Source: Seonamhaeicola algicola (GTDB taxonomy: Bacteria > Bacteroidota > Bacteroidia > Flavobacteriales > Flavobacteriaceae). From it: 64,000 nt of DNA. Below are positions 62,949-64,000 of this stretch, in pieces. The stretch lies in the NCBI RefSeq assembly GCF_007997385.1, contig NZ_VOSC01000030.1, positions 62,838-126,837 on the forward strand, given 5' to 3'. Both the position numbers and the translations under genes were made by a program. Each line of letters opens with the position of its first letter. Position 1 is the stretch's first letter. The notes under the pieces were generated by a model, which ran no database searches, was not told the DNA's origin, and was given only the letters and a program-made list of their open reading frames with translations.

Positions 62949-63824
62949 ATGAAACCTAAATTAGAGCACATTACGCATGATGTTAACAGTTCGGTATTGG
63001 CTTTTATATTTGAAGAAAAAACATTTACCACACCTTGGCACTACCATGCTGAGTTTGAGCTTACCTACATTTTAAAAGGCAGCGGCATTAGGCATGTTGG
63101 CAATAGTATTGATAATTTTTTTGCTGGAGATTTAGTTTTAATTGGCAGTAACACACCGCATTGTTGGACAAACCAAACTAATTACAGTAATGGTGTTAAA
63201 TCTATTTGTATACAATGGAAAGCATGTATATTAAGTAAGTTTATTGATATTAATACAGAACTTAAAGCTTTAAAAAAAATGCTAAAAATTGCTAGTGCTG
63301 GCATTAAGTTTACAAACACAATATTTAGTGAAACTATTGGCAAAAACATGCAAACTTTATTGAATTTACCTGCCGATAAAAAGCTTATATATTTTCTTGA
63401 TATTTTAACCGATTTATCTCACTGTGAAACTATTAAACTTTTATCTGTTGAAGGAAATACTTTTCAGTTTTCAGAAAAAACAGATTTTAGAACAAAGGCA
63501 GTTTTAGATTATTTAGAGCAAAATTATCATAAAAAAATAGTACTTGATGATGTTGCTAATGTTACGCATTTATCAGTTGGAGCCTTCTGCAAATTTTTCA
63601 AAAAACAATTTAACAGAAGCTTTACAAACTATTTAAACGAATTTAGAATTAGAAAAACCTGCATTCTTCTTCAAGAGACTAATGACAAACTAACTGATAT
63701 TAGTTATAAATGCGGCTATGAAAACATGTCTTTTTTCCACAGGCAATTTAAAAAGTATATGCAAATAACACCTTATGAATACCGAAAAAGTATTTTTAAA
63801 TCTGTACACCCATTTATTGAGTAA
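62949..63824 (+). CDS. AraC-family transcriptional regulator with cupin sensor domain
   Basis: 291 aa. N-terminal cupin domain: FTTPWHYHAEFELTYILKGSG (residues 25-45) and VLIGSNTPHCW, the usual small-ligand sensor. C-terminal double helix-turn-helix: VLDDVANVTHLSVGAFCKFFKKQFN and ITDISYKCGYENMSFFHRQFKKYM-type spacing (near 245-265), followed by PYEYRKS. Divergent from the sugar operon, so it probably controls that operon in response to its substrate. Confidence 0.9.
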   Translation: MKPKLEHITHDVNSSVLAFIFEEKTFTTPWHYHAEFELTYILKGSGIRHVGNSIDNFFAGDLVLIGSNTPHCWTNQTNYSNGVKSICIQWKACILSKFIDINTELKALKKMLKIASAGIKFTNTIFSETIGKNMQTLLNLPADKKLIYFLDILTDLSHCETIKLLSVEGNTFQFSEKTDFRTKAVLDYLEQNYHKKIVLDDVANVTHLSVGAFCKFFKKQFNRSFTNYLNEFRIRKTCILLQETNDKLTDISYKCGYENMSFFHRQFKKYMQITPYEYRKSIFKSVHPFIE

Positions 63825-63829
63825 AACAA

Positions 63830-64000
63830 CTATAGTTCTTGATGCTTTGAATAGCTTCTCCACTTTTCAACACATTGTTGAATATCATCAGGAACTTCAG
63901 AAGTAAAACGCATAAACTCGCCTGTTTTAGGGTGTTCAAAACCTAATGTTTTAGCGTGTAAGGCTTGCCTTGGCAACACTTTAAAACAGTTATCTACAAA
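63830..64000 (-). CDS. RluA-family 23S rRNA pseudouridine synthase, C-terminal fragment
   Basis: The frame runs off the right edge and stops at 63830-63832 (TAG on the minus strand). The visible 56 residues read RQALHAKTLGFEHP and the conserved FMRFTSEVPDD tail, the C-terminal signature of RluA/RluD-type pseudouridine synthases. Catalytic Asp lies outside the window. Ends 5 nt from the AraC stop codon on the other strand. Confidence 0.88.
   Translation of the reverse strand, partial: FVDNCFKVLPRQALHAKTLGFEHPKTGEFMRFTSEVPDDIQQCVEKWRSYSKHQEL

Overview
The window is an AT-rich chromosomal segment from a member of the Bacteroidota, almost certainly a pigmented marine-type Flavobacteriaceae. Supporting signs are type 9 secretion (T9SS) type B C-terminal domains, lipoproteins with a Cys-Ser/Lys-Asp start, a zeaxanthin-type carotenoid cluster, DUF5606 next to def and ruvX, no Shine-Dalgarno sequences in front of most genes, and many TAnnTTTG (-7) promoter boxes, some with an upstream TTG (-33). 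I see no rRNA, tRNA, CRISPR array, insertion sequence or prophage. Both edges cut genes: crtB on the left and an RluA-type pseudouridine synthase on the right.

Layout. 1-1880: carotenoid genes crtB (partial), crtZ and a fused crtYcd lycopene cyclase. 1870-7162 (minus): a 2-hydroxyacid dehydrogenase coupled to a TlpA-like thioredoxin, a two-module RskA-like lipoprotein, a Crp/Fnr regulator, then DUF5606, def, ruvX and a small exported protein. 7617-8432: dapD. 8516-14139: lipopolysaccharide/glycan assembly (GT9, four further glycosyltransferases and a Kdo/LPS kinase-like protein) on alternating strands. 14146-17859: tsaC-like, CCA-adding enzyme, heme A synthase and a pRiA4b ORF3-like protein. 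17856-20776: an unrecognised 354-residue protein and a two-gene ABC exporter.

20804-34474 is dominated by three consecutive giant T9SS-exported proteins (905, 1633 and 1914 aa). They have different N-terminal domains but share a roughly 75-95 residue repeated module (about 2, 11 and 6 copies) and the same type B sorting domain. Housekeeping genes follow: uvrB, a TerB-like protein, sucC, lysA, an acyltransferase-like membrane protein, an amino acid permease, a secreted DinB-like protein and PPK2. 44954-50150 (minus) is a tightly packed five-gene unit: ABC exporter ATPase and permease, MscS channel, outer-membrane barrel DUF6268, and a sigma-54 activator response regulator without a DNA-binding domain. 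dnaJ and grpE, YceI and DUF1080 lipoproteins, a RidA protein, a UDG-like protein, a GH2 glycosidase and yaaA come next.

The right end (59540-63824) holds a compact sugar-catabolism operon encoding a PfkB kinase, a FucI/AraA-fold isomerase and a class II aldolase. It is divergent from an AraC regulator with a cupin sensor domain, and both sides of the shared 116-bp intergenic region carry perfect -7 boxes. This isomerase-kinase-aldolase route for an unidentified sugar, the unusual GGEE active-site motif of the GH2 enzyme, and the modular T9SS trio are the most interesting parts of the window.
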